A DNA stretch of 64,000 nt from Pinisolibacter aquiterrae (GTDB taxonomy: Bacteria; Pseudomonadota; Alphaproteobacteria; Rhizobiales; Ancalomicrobiaceae). The notes under the pieces are model-generated. The model saw only the letters and a list, made by a program, of their open reading frames with translations. It did not search any database and was not told the DNA's origin. The position numbers were made by a program, and so were the translations under genes. Location: contig NZ_JAFNIH010000061.1 of assembly GCF_019160155.1 (NCBI RefSeq), positions 122,063 to 186,062 on the forward strand, read 5' to 3'. Shown here piece after piece: positions 1 through 8,879 of this stretch. Within the stretch, counting starts at the first letter, position 1; the number at the start of each line of letters is the position of its first letter.

Positions 1-360
1 GAGCGCCAGGGCGATGTTCTCGGCCACCGTCAGCGCCTCGAACAGCGAGAAGTGCTGGAACACCATGCCGATGCCGAGACGGCGGGCGGTGTTGGGATCG
101 GAGATCGAGACCGCCTCGCCCTTCCAGAAGAAGCGCCCCTCGGTCGGCTGGAGCGAGCCGTAGATCATCTTGACCAGCGTCGACTTGCCGGCGCCGTTCT
201 CGCCGAGCAGGGCGTGGATCTCGCCGGGGCGAATCCCCAGATCGACGTGATCGTTGGCGGTGAAGGCGCCGAATCGTTTGACGATCCCCCGCGCCTCGAC
301 GAGGAACTCGTCGCCGGCGCCGCCCTCCTCGTTCGGAACCGTCGTCTCGCTCGCCGTCAT
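1..360 (-). CDS. ABC importer ATP-binding protein, nucleoside/BMP type (N-terminal part, runs off the left edge)
   Basis: Only the first 120 codons are in the window. They encode a typical importer ATPase start: a strand reading VEARGIVKRFGAF, a Walker A motif GENGAGKST (residues 53-61) and a Q-loop at FQHFSLFEAL. The SLQPTEG and SDPNTARRLGIGMVFQHF wording is characteristic of the ATPases of basic-membrane-protein (nucleoside) and sugar importers, which have two fused ATPase domains; the second domain is outside the window. The ATG overlaps the xdhC stop codon (ATGA), so it is probably translated with the xanthine dehydrogenase genes. I infer that it energises uptake of purines or nucleosides for the upstream enzymes. 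The substrate is not shown by the sequence. Confidence 0.85.
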   Translation of the reverse strand, partial: MTASETTVPNEEGGAGDEFLVEARGIVKRFGAFTANDHVDLGIRPGEIHALLGENGAGKSTLVKMIYGSLQPTEGRFFWKGEAVSISDPNTARRLGIGMVFQHFSLFEALTVAENIALAL

Positions 361-1358
361 GCCCCCACTCCACTCATCCGCGCGGACGCGCGCGATGCCG
401 CGCGATCCGTCTCTCGATCCGTCTCCCGGGCGGCCTCGTCGAGAACGAGAAGCTCCAGGGCGACCGCGGCGGCGATCACCGCCGGTGATTTCGATCGCGG
501 CCCCCCGGCCCCGACGGGCATGACCATACGACGGATCGCCGCCTCCGTATGCCCCATTTCCAGAAGTCTGCTCACGAATCGAGCACGCTTGGTTTTCGAG
601 CCGATGACCCCGACATGGGGCAGATCGGAGCGCCGCAGGGCGGCGTCGACGATCGCCAGATCGAGCGCGTGATCATGGGTCATGGCGAGAACGAAGGCGC
701 CCGCCGGCATCGCGGCGAGGGCCGCGACCGGGTCGGGCACGACCCGGCAGGTGGCGTTCGCGGGATGGGCGGCGGGAAAGGCGTCGTCGCGGCCGTCGAT
801 CCATTCGACCCGGAACGGCAGCGGCGCCAGGGCGAGCGTCAGGGCGCGGCCGACGTGGCCGGCGCCGAACAGGAACAGGGGACGGCGGTCGTCGCCGAAT
901 CGTTCGACCCAGGTGCCGTCGGCCCGCAGGCCGGGCGCGCCGGGATCGGCGGCGACGTCGCGGACGAGGCGGCGGCCCTCGATTCGCGCCTCGGTGAAGA
1001 ACGGCCCTTCGGCCTCGCGCGCGGCGAGCCGGCGCACGGTGGCGAGATCGCTCTCGTCGAGCACCTCGATGCCCAGCGTCACCCGGCCGCCGCAGCACTG
1101 GCCGAGATCCGGGCCGAGCACGACGTCGTGGAGCGTCACGGCGGCGTCGCCTTCGCCGAGCGCATTCCAGGCGAGCCGCAGCGCCCGCCATTCGAGCGCG
1201 CCACCGCCGATGGTGCCGCGAAAGCCGAGGTCGCGGCGCACCAGCAGCGAGGCGCCGATCTCGCGCGGGGTCGACCCGCGCGTCGCCACCACCACGACAC
1301 GGGCGACGCGCCCCTGGTCCTCCAGGATCTCCAGAACGCGGCTCCACTCGGCGATCAC
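357..1358 (-). CDS. xdhC: XdhC, xanthine dehydrogenase molybdenum cofactor maturation protein
   Basis: A 333-residue XdhC/CoxI family protein. In this family XdhC binds molybdopterin cofactor, promotes its sulfuration and inserts it into XdhB. Visible features are the N-terminal XdhC segment (VVVATRGSTPREIGASLLV; GTIGGGALEWRAL; LGPDLGQCCGGRVTLGIE with the paired cysteines) and a C-terminal Rossmann domain opening with LFLFGAGHVGRAL and ending with HVGVIGSKTKRARF. The start is a GTG that overlaps the xdhB stop (GTGA), so coupling to xdhB is likely. The last ~40 residues are low-complexity and rich in Arg, Ala and Asp. The position between xdhB and a nucleoside-type ABC ATPase fits purine catabolism. 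Confidence 0.93.
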   Translation of the reverse strand: MIAEWSRVLEILEDQGRVARVVVVATRGSTPREIGASLLVRRDLGFRGTIGGGALEWRALRLAWNALGEGDAAVTLHDVVLGPDLGQCCGGRVTLGIEVLDESDLATVRRLAAREAEGPFFTEARIEGRRLVRDVAADPGAPGLRADGTWVERFGDDRRPLFLFGAGHVGRALTLALAPLPFRVEWIDGRDDAFPAAHPANATCRVVPDPVAALAAMPAGAFVLAMTHDHALDLAIVDAALRRSDLPHVGVIGSKTKRARFVSRLLEMGHTEAAIRRMVMPVGAGGPRSKSPAVIAAAVALELLVLDEAARETDRETDRAASRASARMSGVGA

Positions 1359-3673
1359 GAACGCCCTCCGCTCGCGGGGTGTCTCATGGCGCGGGCGGCG
1401 ACGACGATCGCTTCCGGCGTCGCCGGCAGGTCGAGCGGCGGCACCCGCCCCGGCGCCAGCGAGGCGAGCGCCCTCAGGATCGCCGAATGGACCGAGACCG
1501 CCAGCATCAGGGGCGGCTCGCCGACCGCCTTGGAGCGATGGACCGTGTCGACGGCCGATTCGCCCTCCCAGAGACGAACCCGGAAATCGGCGGGGACGTC
1601 GAAGGCGGTCGGGATCTTGTAGGTCGAGGGCGCGTGGGTGCGCAGGCGCCCCTTGTCGTCGAACACCAGCTCCTCGGTGGTGAGCCAGCCCATGCCCTGG
1701 ACGAAGGCGCCTTCGATCTGACCGAGATCGAGCGCCGGATTGAGCGACCGGCCGACGTCGTGCAGCACGTCGACCCGGGTCACCCGCATCTCGCCGGTGA
1801 GCGTGTCGACGACCACCTCGGCGCAGGCCGCGCCTTGCGCGAAGTAGAAGAACGGCCTGCCGTGGCCGTTCTCGCGATCCCAGACGAGATCGGGCGTGGC
1901 GTAGAAGCCGGTCGACGACAGCGACAGCCGGCCGAGGTGGGCCTGACGGGCGACGTCGGCGAAGGAGTGGCTGCGGTCGGGACCGTGGACGCGGCCGCCC
2001 TCGAAACGCACCGCCTCGACCGGACAGCCGAGCAGGTCCGCCGCCTTCACCGCCAGACGATCGCGGATGATCATGGCGGCGCGCAGCGCCGCCATGCCGT
2101 TGAGATCGGAGCCGGAGGAGGCCGCCGTCGGCGCGGTGTTGGGCACCTTGGCGGTCGAGGTGGCGGCGATGCGGACCCGCGCCAGCGGCAGGCCGAAGAC
2201 GTCGGCGACGATCTGCAGGATCTTGGTGTGGAGCCCCTGCCCCATCTCGGTGCCGCCGTGGTTCACCGCGACCGAGCCGTCGGCATAGACGTGGACCAGG
2301 GCGCCGGCCTGATTGAGATGGGTCAGCGTGAAAGAGATGCCGAACTTGACCGGGGTCAGCGCGATGCCGCGCCGCAGGAACGGGCTCGCGCCGTTGAAGG
2401 CCTCGATCTCGGCGACGCGGGCGCGATAGTCCGAGGTGCGTTCGAGTTCGCCGATCAGCGCCTGGAGAATGCCGCCGTCGACCACCTGCCCATAGGGGGT
2501 GACGCCGTGATGGGGCGAGCGCGCGTCCGGATAGAGATTGGCGAGGCGGACGTCGAGCGGATCGCGGCCGAGGCGGATGGCGACCGCGTCCATCATCCGC
2601 TCGGCGAAGGCGACGCCCTGGGGGCCGCCGAAGCCGCGGAAGGCGGTGTTGGAGACGGTGTCGGTCAGGAGCCGGCGCGAGCGGATGGTCGCGGCCGGGT
2701 AGTCGTAGGCGTTGTCGGCGTGGAACAGGGTGCGATCGACGACGCCCTGCGACAGGTCGGCGGAATGGCCGCAGCGCGCCAGGAACGTCACGTCGACCGC
2801 GCGGATCCGCCCGGCGTCATCGAAACCGGCGTGCCAATCGACGCGCATGTCGTGGCGCTTGCCGGTCATGATCATGTCGTCGTCGCGGTCGAGCCGGATC
2901 TTGGCGGGACGGCCGGTCGCGCGCGCGGCGAGCGCGGCGATCACCGCCCATTGCGTCGCCTGGCTCTCCTTGCCGCCGAAGCCGCCCCCCATGCGCCGGC
3001 ACTCGCAGGTGATCATCGCCTCGGGCAGGCCGAGGACGCGCGCGGCGACGTGGGAAACCTCGGTCGGATGCTGGGTCGAGGAGAGGAGGCGGATCTCGCC
3101 GCCCTCGAGCGGTTCGGCGAAGGCGACCTGGGTCTCCAGATAGAAATGTTCCTGGCCGCCGACGAAGACCGTCTCCGCCAGACGATGCGGCGCGGCGACG
3201 AGGGCCGCCTCGGCGTCGCCCTTGCGGAAGGCATAGGGCGGCAGGACGTCGCTGTCGCGATCGACGGCGTCGGCGACGGTGACGGCGGGGCGTTCGGCCT
3301 CGACCTCGAAACGGGCGAGACGGGCGGCGGCGCGGGCGCTCGCGCGGGTGGTGGCGACCACCGCGAAGACGACCTGACCATGGAAGCGGATCACGCCCTC
3401 GGCGAAGACCGGGTCGCCGCCGATCGAGGGCGAGCAGTCGTTGACCGCCGGCACGTCCTCGGCGGTCAGCACCGCGACCACGCCGGGATGGGCGCGGACG
3501 GCGTCGAGATCGACGCCGATCAGGCGGCCGCGCGCGGCGTCGCGGCACCAGCCCGGAGCGATGTGGAGGGTGCCGGCCGGCTCGGGCAGATCGTCGATGT
3601 AGGGGGCGGCGCCGGTGACGTGGCGGACCGCCGATTCGTGCGGCAGGGCGCGGCCGACGAGGGGCTCAGTCAT
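1355..3673 (-). CDS. xdhB: Xanthine dehydrogenase molybdopterin-binding large subunit
   Basis: A 772-residue molybdenum hydroxylase large subunit that, with XdhA, oxidises hypoxanthine to xanthine and xanthine to urate in the cytoplasm. The chain opens with a domain-V-type substrate segment (VTGAAPYIDDLPEP). It contains the molybdopterin contacts RRMGGGFGGKESQ (about residue 225) and AFRGFGGPQG (about 345), and ends with the VGEPPLMLAVSVHSAI block holding the catalytic glutamate. Length matches bacterial XdhB (about 770-780). Its ATG overlaps the end of xdhA by 8 bases and its stop overlaps the xdhC GTG, so A, B and C form one translationally linked unit. Confidence 0.96.
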   Translation of the reverse strand: MTEPLVGRALPHESAVRHVTGAAPYIDDLPEPAGTLHIAPGWCRDAARGRLIGVDLDAVRAHPGVVAVLTAEDVPAVNDCSPSIGGDPVFAEGVIRFHGQVVFAVVATTRASARAAARLARFEVEAERPAVTVADAVDRDSDVLPPYAFRKGDAEAALVAAPHRLAETVFVGGQEHFYLETQVAFAEPLEGGEIRLLSSTQHPTEVSHVAARVLGLPEAMITCECRRMGGGFGGKESQATQWAVIAALAARATGRPAKIRLDRDDDMIMTGKRHDMRVDWHAGFDDAGRIRAVDVTFLARCGHSADLSQGVVDRTLFHADNAYDYPAATIRSRRLLTDTVSNTAFRGFGGPQGVAFAERMMDAVAIRLGRDPLDVRLANLYPDARSPHHGVTPYGQVVDGGILQALIGELERTSDYRARVAEIEAFNGASPFLRRGIALTPVKFGISFTLTHLNQAGALVHVYADGSVAVNHGGTEMGQGLHTKILQIVADVFGLPLARVRIAATSTAKVPNTAPTAASSGSDLNGMAALRAAMIIRDRLAVKAADLLGCPVEAVRFEGGRVHGPDRSHSFADVARQAHLGRLSLSSTGFYATPDLVWDRENGHGRPFFYFAQGAACAEVVVDTLTGEMRVTRVDVLHDVGRSLNPALDLGQIEGAFVQGMGWLTTEELVFDDKGRLRTHAPSTYKIPTAFDVPADFRVRLWEGESAVDTVHRSKAVGEPPLMLAVSVHSAILRALASLAPGRVPPLDLPATPEAIVVAARAMRHPASGGRS

Positions 3674-5150
3674 GGCCGCCTCCCTCTCTGCGGGCGAAGA
3701 CGCGGGTCTTGCTCGTCGGCGTTCCCGCGATCTCGGCGAGGGCCTTGCCGAGGAGGGACACCGCCACTTCGAGACGATAGTCCGAGGTGCCGCGCAGGTC
3801 GGTGAGCGGCGTGAAGTCGAGACGCAGCGCCTCGAGCGCGGCGCGCCAGCTGGCGGCCTCGACGAGCGAGGCGCCGATCAGGGCGGCCTCGGCGCCGGAG
3901 GCCCGGCGCGGCGTGCCGGCCATGCCGCCGAAGGCGATGCGGGCCTCCACCACGGTCGGGCCGGCGAGCGTCAGGCGGACCGCGCCGAGCAGGGTCGAGA
4001 TGTCCTGATCGTGGCGCTTGGCGATCTTCCAGGCGCGGAAGGCCTGGGCGGCGGTCGGCCGGGGCACCCGGATCGCGGTCACGATCTCGCCGGGGGAACG
4101 ATCCTGACGGCCGTAGTCGAGGAAGAAGTCCTCGAGATCGAGGGTGCGGACGCGGTCGGCGGAGCACAGTTCGAGGGTGGCGCCGAGGGCGATCAGGAGC
4201 GGCGGCGTGTCGCCGATCGGCGAGCCGTTGGCGATGTTGCCGCCGAGGGTGCCGGAGGCGCGCACCTGGGCGCCGCCGATCCGGCGGAAGATCGCGGCGA
4301 CGTCGGGGTCGAGGCGCCCCAGCGCCCGCCCGGCCCGCTCGAGGCTGACGCCGGCGCCGAGCGTGATCGCCTCTTCGTCCTCGACGATCGTGTCGAGCCC
4401 CTCGACATGGCCGAGATGGATCACCCGGGGCAGGTCGCGGCCGCCCTTGGTGATCCACAGGCCGACGTCGGTGGCGCCGCCGAGGAGAGTCGCGTCGGGG
4501 AAGGCGCGGGTGAGCTCGAGCAGCGTGTCGAGACGGCGCGGCGCGGCGAAGAAGCGGGTCTCGTCGCCGAGGAAGACGTCGACGCCGTCGGCCATTTCGG
4601 CGAGGCGGGCGGCGGCCTCGGCGGCGCGGACGAGGAAGGTGATCGGCGGACGGGCGTCCCGGCGCGCGTCGCAGGCCTCGAGCGCGGCGTCGACGATCGG
4701 GCGATAGCCGGTGCAGCGGCAGAGATTGCCGGCGAGACGGTCGATCACCGCCTCGCGGTCGACCTCGCCCTCGCGTGCCCACAGCGTGAACAAGCTCATG
4801 ACGATGCCGGGGGTGCAGAAGCCGCATTGGGCGCCGTGATGGCGCACCATCGCCTCCTGGATCGGGTGCAGCGTGCCGTCGGCGTCGAGATCCTCGATCG
4901 TCACGAGTTCGCAGCCGTCGATCGAGGCGGTCGGGCGGATGCAGGCGGTGACCGGCTCATAGACCAGACGATCGCCGTCGAGCCGGCCGAGCGCCACGGT
5001 GCAGGCGCCGCAGTCGCCCTCGCCGCAGCCCTCGCGGGTGCCGGTGAGGCCTCGGACGAGACGCAGGTGATCGATCAGCATCTCGGTGGGCGCGACGTCG
5101 CTCCGCTCGATCACGCGACCCCGCGAGAGATACCGTATCGATCCCCGCAT
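3666..5150 (-). CDS. xdhA: Xanthine dehydrogenase small subunit (2x[2Fe-2S], FAD)
   Basis: A 494-residue electron-transfer subunit of xanthine dehydrogenase. The N-terminal plant-type [2Fe-2S] motif GCGEGDCGAC and the second cluster motif CGFC...CRCTGYRP are intact. The middle and C-terminus form the FAD-binding domain (LLGGATDVGLWITK; GGNIANGSPIGDTPP) and the CO dehydrogenase flavoprotein C-terminal domain. I place the start at the ATG ending at 5150, which follows a GAGGGAG ribosome-binding site and lies 4 bases after the stop of the HIU hydrolase gene. An upstream in-frame ATG would overlap that gene. Electrons pass from XdhB through the clusters and FAD to NAD+. Confidence 0.95.
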   Translation of the reverse strand: MRGSIRYLSRGRVIERSDVAPTEMLIDHLRLVRGLTGTREGCGEGDCGACTVALGRLDGDRLVYEPVTACIRPTASIDGCELVTIEDLDADGTLHPIQEAMVRHHGAQCGFCTPGIVMSLFTLWAREGEVDREAVIDRLAGNLCRCTGYRPIVDAALEACDARRDARPPITFLVRAAEAAARLAEMADGVDVFLGDETRFFAAPRRLDTLLELTRAFPDATLLGGATDVGLWITKGGRDLPRVIHLGHVEGLDTIVEDEEAITLGAGVSLERAGRALGRLDPDVAAIFRRIGGAQVRASGTLGGNIANGSPIGDTPPLLIALGATLELCSADRVRTLDLEDFFLDYGRQDRSPGEIVTAIRVPRPTAAQAFRAWKIAKRHDQDISTLLGAVRLTLAGPTVVEARIAFGGMAGTPRRASGAEAALIGASLVEAASWRAALEALRLDFTPLTDLRGTSDYRLEVAVSLLGKALAEIAGTPTSKTRVFARREGGGHD

Positions 5151-5154
5151 GGCG

Positions 5155-5511
5155 TCAGCTCCCTCGATAGGTGGCATATCCGTAGGGCGAGACGAGCAGC
5201 GGCACGTGCAGGTGACCGCTCGCGTCCGCCACGCCGAATCGCAGCGGGATCTCGTCCAGGAAGGCAGGATCGGGCAGGTTCGCGCCGTTCGTCCAGAAGT
5301 AGGCGCCGACCCGGAAGATCAATTCGTAGACGCCCGGCACGAAGGTGGCGTCCTCGAGCAGCGGCCGGTCGACGCGTCCGTCGGCATTGGTGCGCGTCTC
5401 GACCAGCAGCCGGCGCGCGCCGTCCGGATCGAGTGCCCACAGCGCGAGCGAGAGATTGGCCGCCGGCAAGCCGGTCGACGTGTCGAGTACGTGTGTCGTC
5501 AGTCTGCCCAT
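5155..5511 (-). CDS. uraH: 5-hydroxyisourate hydrolase (transthyretin-related protein)
   Basis: A 118-residue transthyretin-like enzyme that hydrolyses 5-hydroxyisourate, the product of urate oxidation, to OHCU. Diagnostic motifs are present: the N-terminal LTTHVLDTSTGLPA with the active-site histidine, the internal arginine-rich strand, and the family's C-terminal tetrapeptide YRGS. Length is normal for HIU hydrolase (110-120). It is the first gene of the leftward operon that continues into xdhA, xdhB, xdhC and the ABC ATPase. OHCU decarboxylase and urate oxidase are not in this window, so the pathway here is incomplete and must continue elsewhere. Confidence 0.95.
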   Translation of the reverse strand: MGRLTTHVLDTSTGLPAANLSLALWALDPDGARRLLVETRTNADGRVDRPLLEDATFVPGVYELIFRVGAYFWTNGANLPDPAFLDEIPLRFGVADASGHLHVPLLVSPYGYATYRGS

Positions 5512-5610
5512 CGGTCCTCTCCGATCGGCGGAACCGTTCCGCTACCGCGTTCCGCCTTCGGCCTCGATCCGAGACAATGCGCGAAGTAGACCGTTCGAAA
5601 CAGCGGAGAA

Positions 5611-5626
5611 ATTCGATCAATCGGAT
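5611..5626. promoter_or_regulatory. Imperfect inverted repeat upstream of uraH, candidate LysR operator
   Basis: ATTCGAT-CA-ATCGGAT: 7-base arms with one mismatch, about 100 bases upstream of the uraH start, in the 177-base gap between the LysR gene and uraH. LysR regulators usually bind imperfect dyads of this size near the promoter they control. The link is positional only. Confidence 0.3.
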
Positions 5627-5688
5627 CTCATCACGGCAGCGATCGCGATGCCAGAGCGTGTTTGCGGCACGCCGCCGCCCCGATATGC

Positions 5689-6612
5689 CTATTCTCTGGG
5701 CAGCGACACACCCCAGATCTCCTCGATGAGGTCGGTGAAGGCGGCGACGGCGAGACCCGGAATGGTTCCGATTCGCGAGATCACCATCAGCCGATCGGCG
5801 ACGAGCTCCTCGTCGGTGAGCGGCTTCCACACCAGTTCGCCGGATCGCAGTTCGCGCTCGAAGCCGACGTTGGTGAGGAAGCCGACCGAGCGCGAGCGGC
5901 GCACCAGCGCCGACATCAGCCGCAGCGAGTTGAGTTCGGCGCGCACCTTGAGATCGCGGCGGCGCGCGGCGAGGAGCGGCTCGACGGCGGTGCGCAGCGA
6001 CATGCCGCGTGCCGGCAGCACCAGGGGCTCCTCGATCAGATCGTGGAAGGAGAGCGTGACGCGGTCGGCGAGCGGGTGACCGGCCGCCATCAGCGCGCCG
6101 ACCGGGTGGGTCTCCTCATGGACCAGCCGCAAGCCCTCCAGCGGGTGGGTGGAGAAGGTGAAGCCGACGTCGGCCTGTCCCTCGTCGACCCGTCGTGTCA
6201 CCTCGTCGGCGCCGGCGACGGTCAACACCACCTCGATGCCGGGGTGGCGGTGCCAATATTCGGCGAGGAGATCGGGCAGACGCTCGACCGAGATGCTCTC
6301 GACCGTGGCGATGCGGATACGGCCGCGCCGGAGCCCGCGCAGCGTGTCGAGCTCGGAGACGACGTCGTCGTAGCGGTCGAGCGTCTCGCGGACCTGACGA
6401 GCGAGGAGCGTGCCGGCCTCCGACAGGCGCAGGCCGCGACCGACCCGGTCGAACAGGCGGATGCCGAGATTCTCCTCGAGCAGCAGGATCTGCCGATTGA
6501 CCGCGGAGGAGACGATGTTGAGTTCGCGCGCGGCGGCGCGGATCGAACCGGCGTCGGCGACGGCGAGGAAATACCGGAAGGCGGTGGACAGGATGGTGGT
6601 ATCGATCCGCAC
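5689..6612 (-). CDS. LysR-family transcriptional regulator, probable regulator of the purine catabolism operon
   Basis: A 307-residue LysR protein. The winged helix-turn-helix is at residues ~8-65 (FRYFLAVADAGSIRAAAREL...SAVNRQILLLEENLG), followed by a linker helix and a two-lobe effector domain (RIRIATVESISVERLP...). I start it at a GTG ending at 6612 preceded by a purine-rich stretch; the open frame runs upstream to 6750 but those 46 residues are Pro/Arg-rich and unlike the family. It lies directly upstream of uraH-xdhABC on the same strand with a 177-base gap. Regulation of that operon by a purine-related effector is inferred from position. Confidence 0.85.
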   Translation of the reverse strand: MRIDTTILSTAFRYFLAVADAGSIRAAARELNIVSSAVNRQILLLEENLGIRLFDRVGRGLRLSEAGTLLARQVRETLDRYDDVVSELDTLRGLRRGRIRIATVESISVERLPDLLAEYWHRHPGIEVVLTVAGADEVTRRVDEGQADVGFTFSTHPLEGLRLVHEETHPVGALMAAGHPLADRVTLSFHDLIEEPLVLPARGMSLRTAVEPLLAARRRDLKVRAELNSLRLMSALVRRSRSVGFLTNVGFERELRSGELVWKPLTDEELVADRLMVISRIGTIPGLAVAAFTDLIEEIWGVSLPRE

Positions 6613-6730
6613 GCGCCGGCCCTCGCCTGGAGGCTCGCCCCAGCTCGGGCGAGCCGGCGAGATGGTCGCGCGTCGGCGGATCGCTCGCAAGTGCGTAGGT
6701 AGTCTGACCAGGGGTGCGCGAGCATGATCG

Positions 6731-6778
6731 GGCGCCGCCTGCGGCGGCATGCTCAGGTCAGGCGCCGCCTGCGGCGGC
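6731..6778. repeat. Direct repeat, 18 bases x 2 with 30-base period, at the murJ 3' end
   Basis: GGCGCCGCCTGCGGCGGC occurs exactly at 6731-6748 and 6761-6778. The right copy encodes the last residues of MurJ (AAAGGA); the left copy lies just past the stop codon at 6758-6760. At the equivalent place in the left copy the stop TGA has become CGA (minus strand). Each copy is itself a GC-rich near-palindrome able to fold into a hairpin. Confidence 0.9.
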
Positions 6779-8116
6779 GCGGCGGCGATCGATGATCACC
6801 AGCGCGATCAGATTGACCCAGGCGCCGGCCGAGGTGGCGAGCGCCAGGCCCGAGACGTCGTACTGGTCGGAGAGCCAGAACTTCAGCGCGACGTTGACGC
6901 CGATGCCGACGAAGGCGACCCACATCGGCGTGCGGGTGTCGCCGCGCGCGTGGAAGCCGGGCACCACCGAGCGCAGCAGGACGATCGCCAAGAGGCCGAC
7001 GCCATAGGCCCTGAGGGTCGCGGCGGCGCGCATCGCGGCGGCCTCGTCGAAGGCGCCGCGCGCGAAGGCGAGTTTCACCAGGAGATCGGGGACCGCCAGG
7101 AAGACGACGACGAAGGGCGCGGTCAGCACCACCGACCAGAACACCGCCCGCTTCTGGGCGCGGCGGGCGCCGACGTCGTCGCCGGCGGCGAAGCGGCGCG
7201 AGAGCTCGGGCAGAAGCACGGTGCCGATGGCGATGGCGATGACGCCGATCGGCAGCTGATAGAGGCGGTCGGCGTAGTACATCGCCGAGACCGCGCCGTG
7301 CGGCAGGGCGGCGGCGAGGATCGTGTCGACGAACATGGCGATCTGGGCCGCGCCGGAACCGACCGTCGCCGGGCCGAGCCGCTTCAGGAAGGTCTTGACG
7401 CCGTCGTCGAGGACGGGCCGCGCCGGGACGAGCGAGAGGCCGGCCGGGCGCAGGGCCCATACCAGCAGGATCAGTTCGGCGACGCCGGCGATCGCGACGC
7501 CGATCGCGGCGCCGTGGACCGGGGCGTTGCTCCAGGTCGCCGCCAGCGGCGCGGCGGCGAGGACACCGCCGACGATCGCCACGTTGAAGAGGATCGGCGC
7601 GCCGGCGGCGGCGGCATAGCGATGATGCGCGTTGAGCACCGCGCCGTAGACCGTCACCAGCGTGACGCAGAGGAGATAGGGGAAGGTGATGCGGGTCAGC
7701 GTCACCGTGAGGTCGCCGAGGACGGGATCCTTCTCGAAACCGGGCGTGATCAGGACGAGGAGACCGCGCGCCCACAGCTCGGCGGAGATCAGGATCACCA
7801 CCTGGACCGCCAGCAGCGCCCCCAGCACCCGCGCGGCGAATTCGAGCGCCTTTTCGGCGCCGTCGCGCTCGAGCGTGCCGGCATAGGTCGGCACGAAGGC
7901 GGCGTTGAAGGCGCCCTCGGCGAAGAGCGCGCGGAAATGGTTGGGGATGCGGAGCGCGATGAAGAAGGCGTCGGCGATCGGCCCGGCGCCGATCAGCCAG
8001 GCGAGCACCACGTCGCGGACGAAGCCGGTGGCGCGCGAGAGCATGGTGAAGCCGGAGACCGTGCCGACGCGAGCGAGAAACTTGGCGGCGGAGCCGGTCG
8101 GACGAAAGCTCGGCAT
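6758..8116 (-). CDS. murJ: MurJ/MviN-type lipid II flippase, C-terminally short
   Basis: A 452-residue multi-pass membrane protein of the MurJ family, which moves lipid II across the inner membrane for peptidoglycan synthesis. Recognisable parts are SGFTMLSRATGFVRDVVLAWLIGAGPIADAFF-type residues at the N-terminus with the conserved Arg/Asp pair, FFIALRIPNHFRALFAEGAFNAAFVP, and PELSRR in the middle. The ATG ending at 8116 follows a GAGG site; an upstream in-frame ATG adds residues not seen in the family. MurJ proteins are usually about 510-530 residues with 14 helices. This one stops just after the twelfth (WVNLIALVIIDRRR) and has no room downstream for the last two. The stop sits inside a direct repeat. 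Confidence 0.88.
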   Translation of the reverse strand: MPSFRPTGSAAKFLARVGTVSGFTMLSRATGFVRDVVLAWLIGAGPIADAFFIALRIPNHFRALFAEGAFNAAFVPTYAGTLERDGAEKALEFAARVLGALLAVQVVILISAELWARGLLVLITPGFEKDPVLGDLTVTLTRITFPYLLCVTLVTVYGAVLNAHHRYAAAAGAPILFNVAIVGGVLAAAPLAATWSNAPVHGAAIGVAIAGVAELILLVWALRPAGLSLVPARPVLDDGVKTFLKRLGPATVGSGAAQIAMFVDTILAAALPHGAVSAMYYADRLYQLPIGVIAIAIGTVLLPELSRRFAAGDDVGARRAQKRAVFWSVVLTAPFVVVFLAVPDLLVKLAFARGAFDEAAAMRAAATLRAYGVGLLAIVLLRSVVPGFHARGDTRTPMWVAFVGIGVNVALKFWLSDQYDVSGLALATSAGAWVNLIALVIIDRRRAAAGGA

Positions 8117-8221
8117 CGATACCTCGAGAGGGCGTGAGGCGCGCGGCGCCGACGGCACTTGCCATAGGCAGGTTCGTCGCCGCGAACAAGCCCGACGGCC
8201 GACCGCCTCGCCGATCGGTCC

Positions 8222-8722
8222 TCAGGCCGCCCGGCCGGGAGGGGCGCCGGGCTTGGCCTGCCAGATCTTCTGACGATTGCGGATGGCGCGGGGCGCCGGG
8301 CCGAAATAGGTGGGCGTCTTCACGAATTCGCGCGGGTGGAGGATCACCGAGGCGATGCGCTGATAGAGCGCCTTGGCGGAGATCGGCTTGCACAACAATT
8401 CGTGAATGCCGAGCTTGCGCGCCTCCATGATGCGCGAGCGCTCGGTATGCGCCGTCACCATGATCACCGGCACGTAGGCGAAGGGGTTCTGCGGGTTGCG
8501 GATCATCCGCACCATGTCGGCGCCGTCGAGGATCGGCATCACCCAATCGAGGATGAGAATGTCGGGATTGGAGCGATCCATCGCCTCGAGGCCCGAAGCG
8601 CCGTCTTCCGCCTCGACGATGCGGCGCGCGCCGAAGCTCTGCAGCATCGTGCGCAAGATCGTCCGCATATAGGCGCTGTCCTCGACCACGAGGAAGGTCA
8701 GAGACGAAAGATCGAGATTCAC
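8222..8722 (-). CDS. Single-domain response regulator (CheY-like receiver with C-terminal tail)
   Basis: 166 residues. The receiver domain occupies residues ~8-125 and has all phosphorylation residues: acidic pair ED at 14-15, phospho-acceptor D59 in LILDWVMP, T90 and K112 in LCKPIS. A ~40-residue tail rich in Pro, Arg and Lys follows ([16 protein letters not shown]). This kind of CheY-like protein, with the sequence [10 protein letters not shown] at its end, recurs in alphaproteobacteria and has no output domain, so it must act through a protein partner. No kinase is adjacent. It is separated from murJ by about 105 bases on the same strand and is probably its own unit. Confidence 0.85.
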   Translation of the reverse strand: MNLDLSSLTFLVVEDSAYMRTILRTMLQSFGARRIVEAEDGASGLEAMDRSNPDILILDWVMPILDGADMVRMIRNPQNPFAYVPVIMVTAHTERSRIMEARKLGIHELLCKPISAKALYQRIASVILHPREFVKTPTYFGPAPRAIRNRQKIWQAKPGAPPGRAA

Positions 8723-8838
8723 CGGGCTCTCCCTTGTCCACTCAGATTCGCGCAGAAAGGTGAACGAGGCGTTTCCTCAGCCCCCTGCGACGACGAACCA
8801 CGCCCGCGGGCGCGCCCGGGCGGCGAAAAGGGGCAACC

Positions 8839-8852
8839 TTGATCATGGTCAA
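8839..8852 (+). promoter_or_regulatory. FNR/FixK box upstream of hemA
   Basis: TTGATCATGGTCAA, one mismatch from the FNR/FixK consensus TTGAT-N4-ATCAA. Its centre (8845.5) would put a class II start site near 8887, and a -10-like TCTAAT lies at 8874-8879, exactly where expected. The same TTGAT-N4-GTCAA form occurs before ccoN and hemN. Confidence 0.8.
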
Positions 8853-8873
8853 AGTGCTTCGAGATCCTGTAAG

Positions 8874-8879
8874 TCTAAT
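8874..8879 (+). promoter_or_regulatory. Predicted -10 element of hemA promoter
   Basis: TCTAAT, 7-8 bases ahead of the start site (about 8887) predicted by placing the FixK box at -41.5. No good -35 hexamer is needed for class II activation. Predicted from spacing only. Confidence 0.5.

Noticed and set aside
6613..6750. 46-residue N-terminal extension of the LysR gene
   Set aside because: Pro/Arg-rich and unlike LysR proteins; it also runs into the repeat downstream of murJ. The GTG ending at 6612 fits the family.
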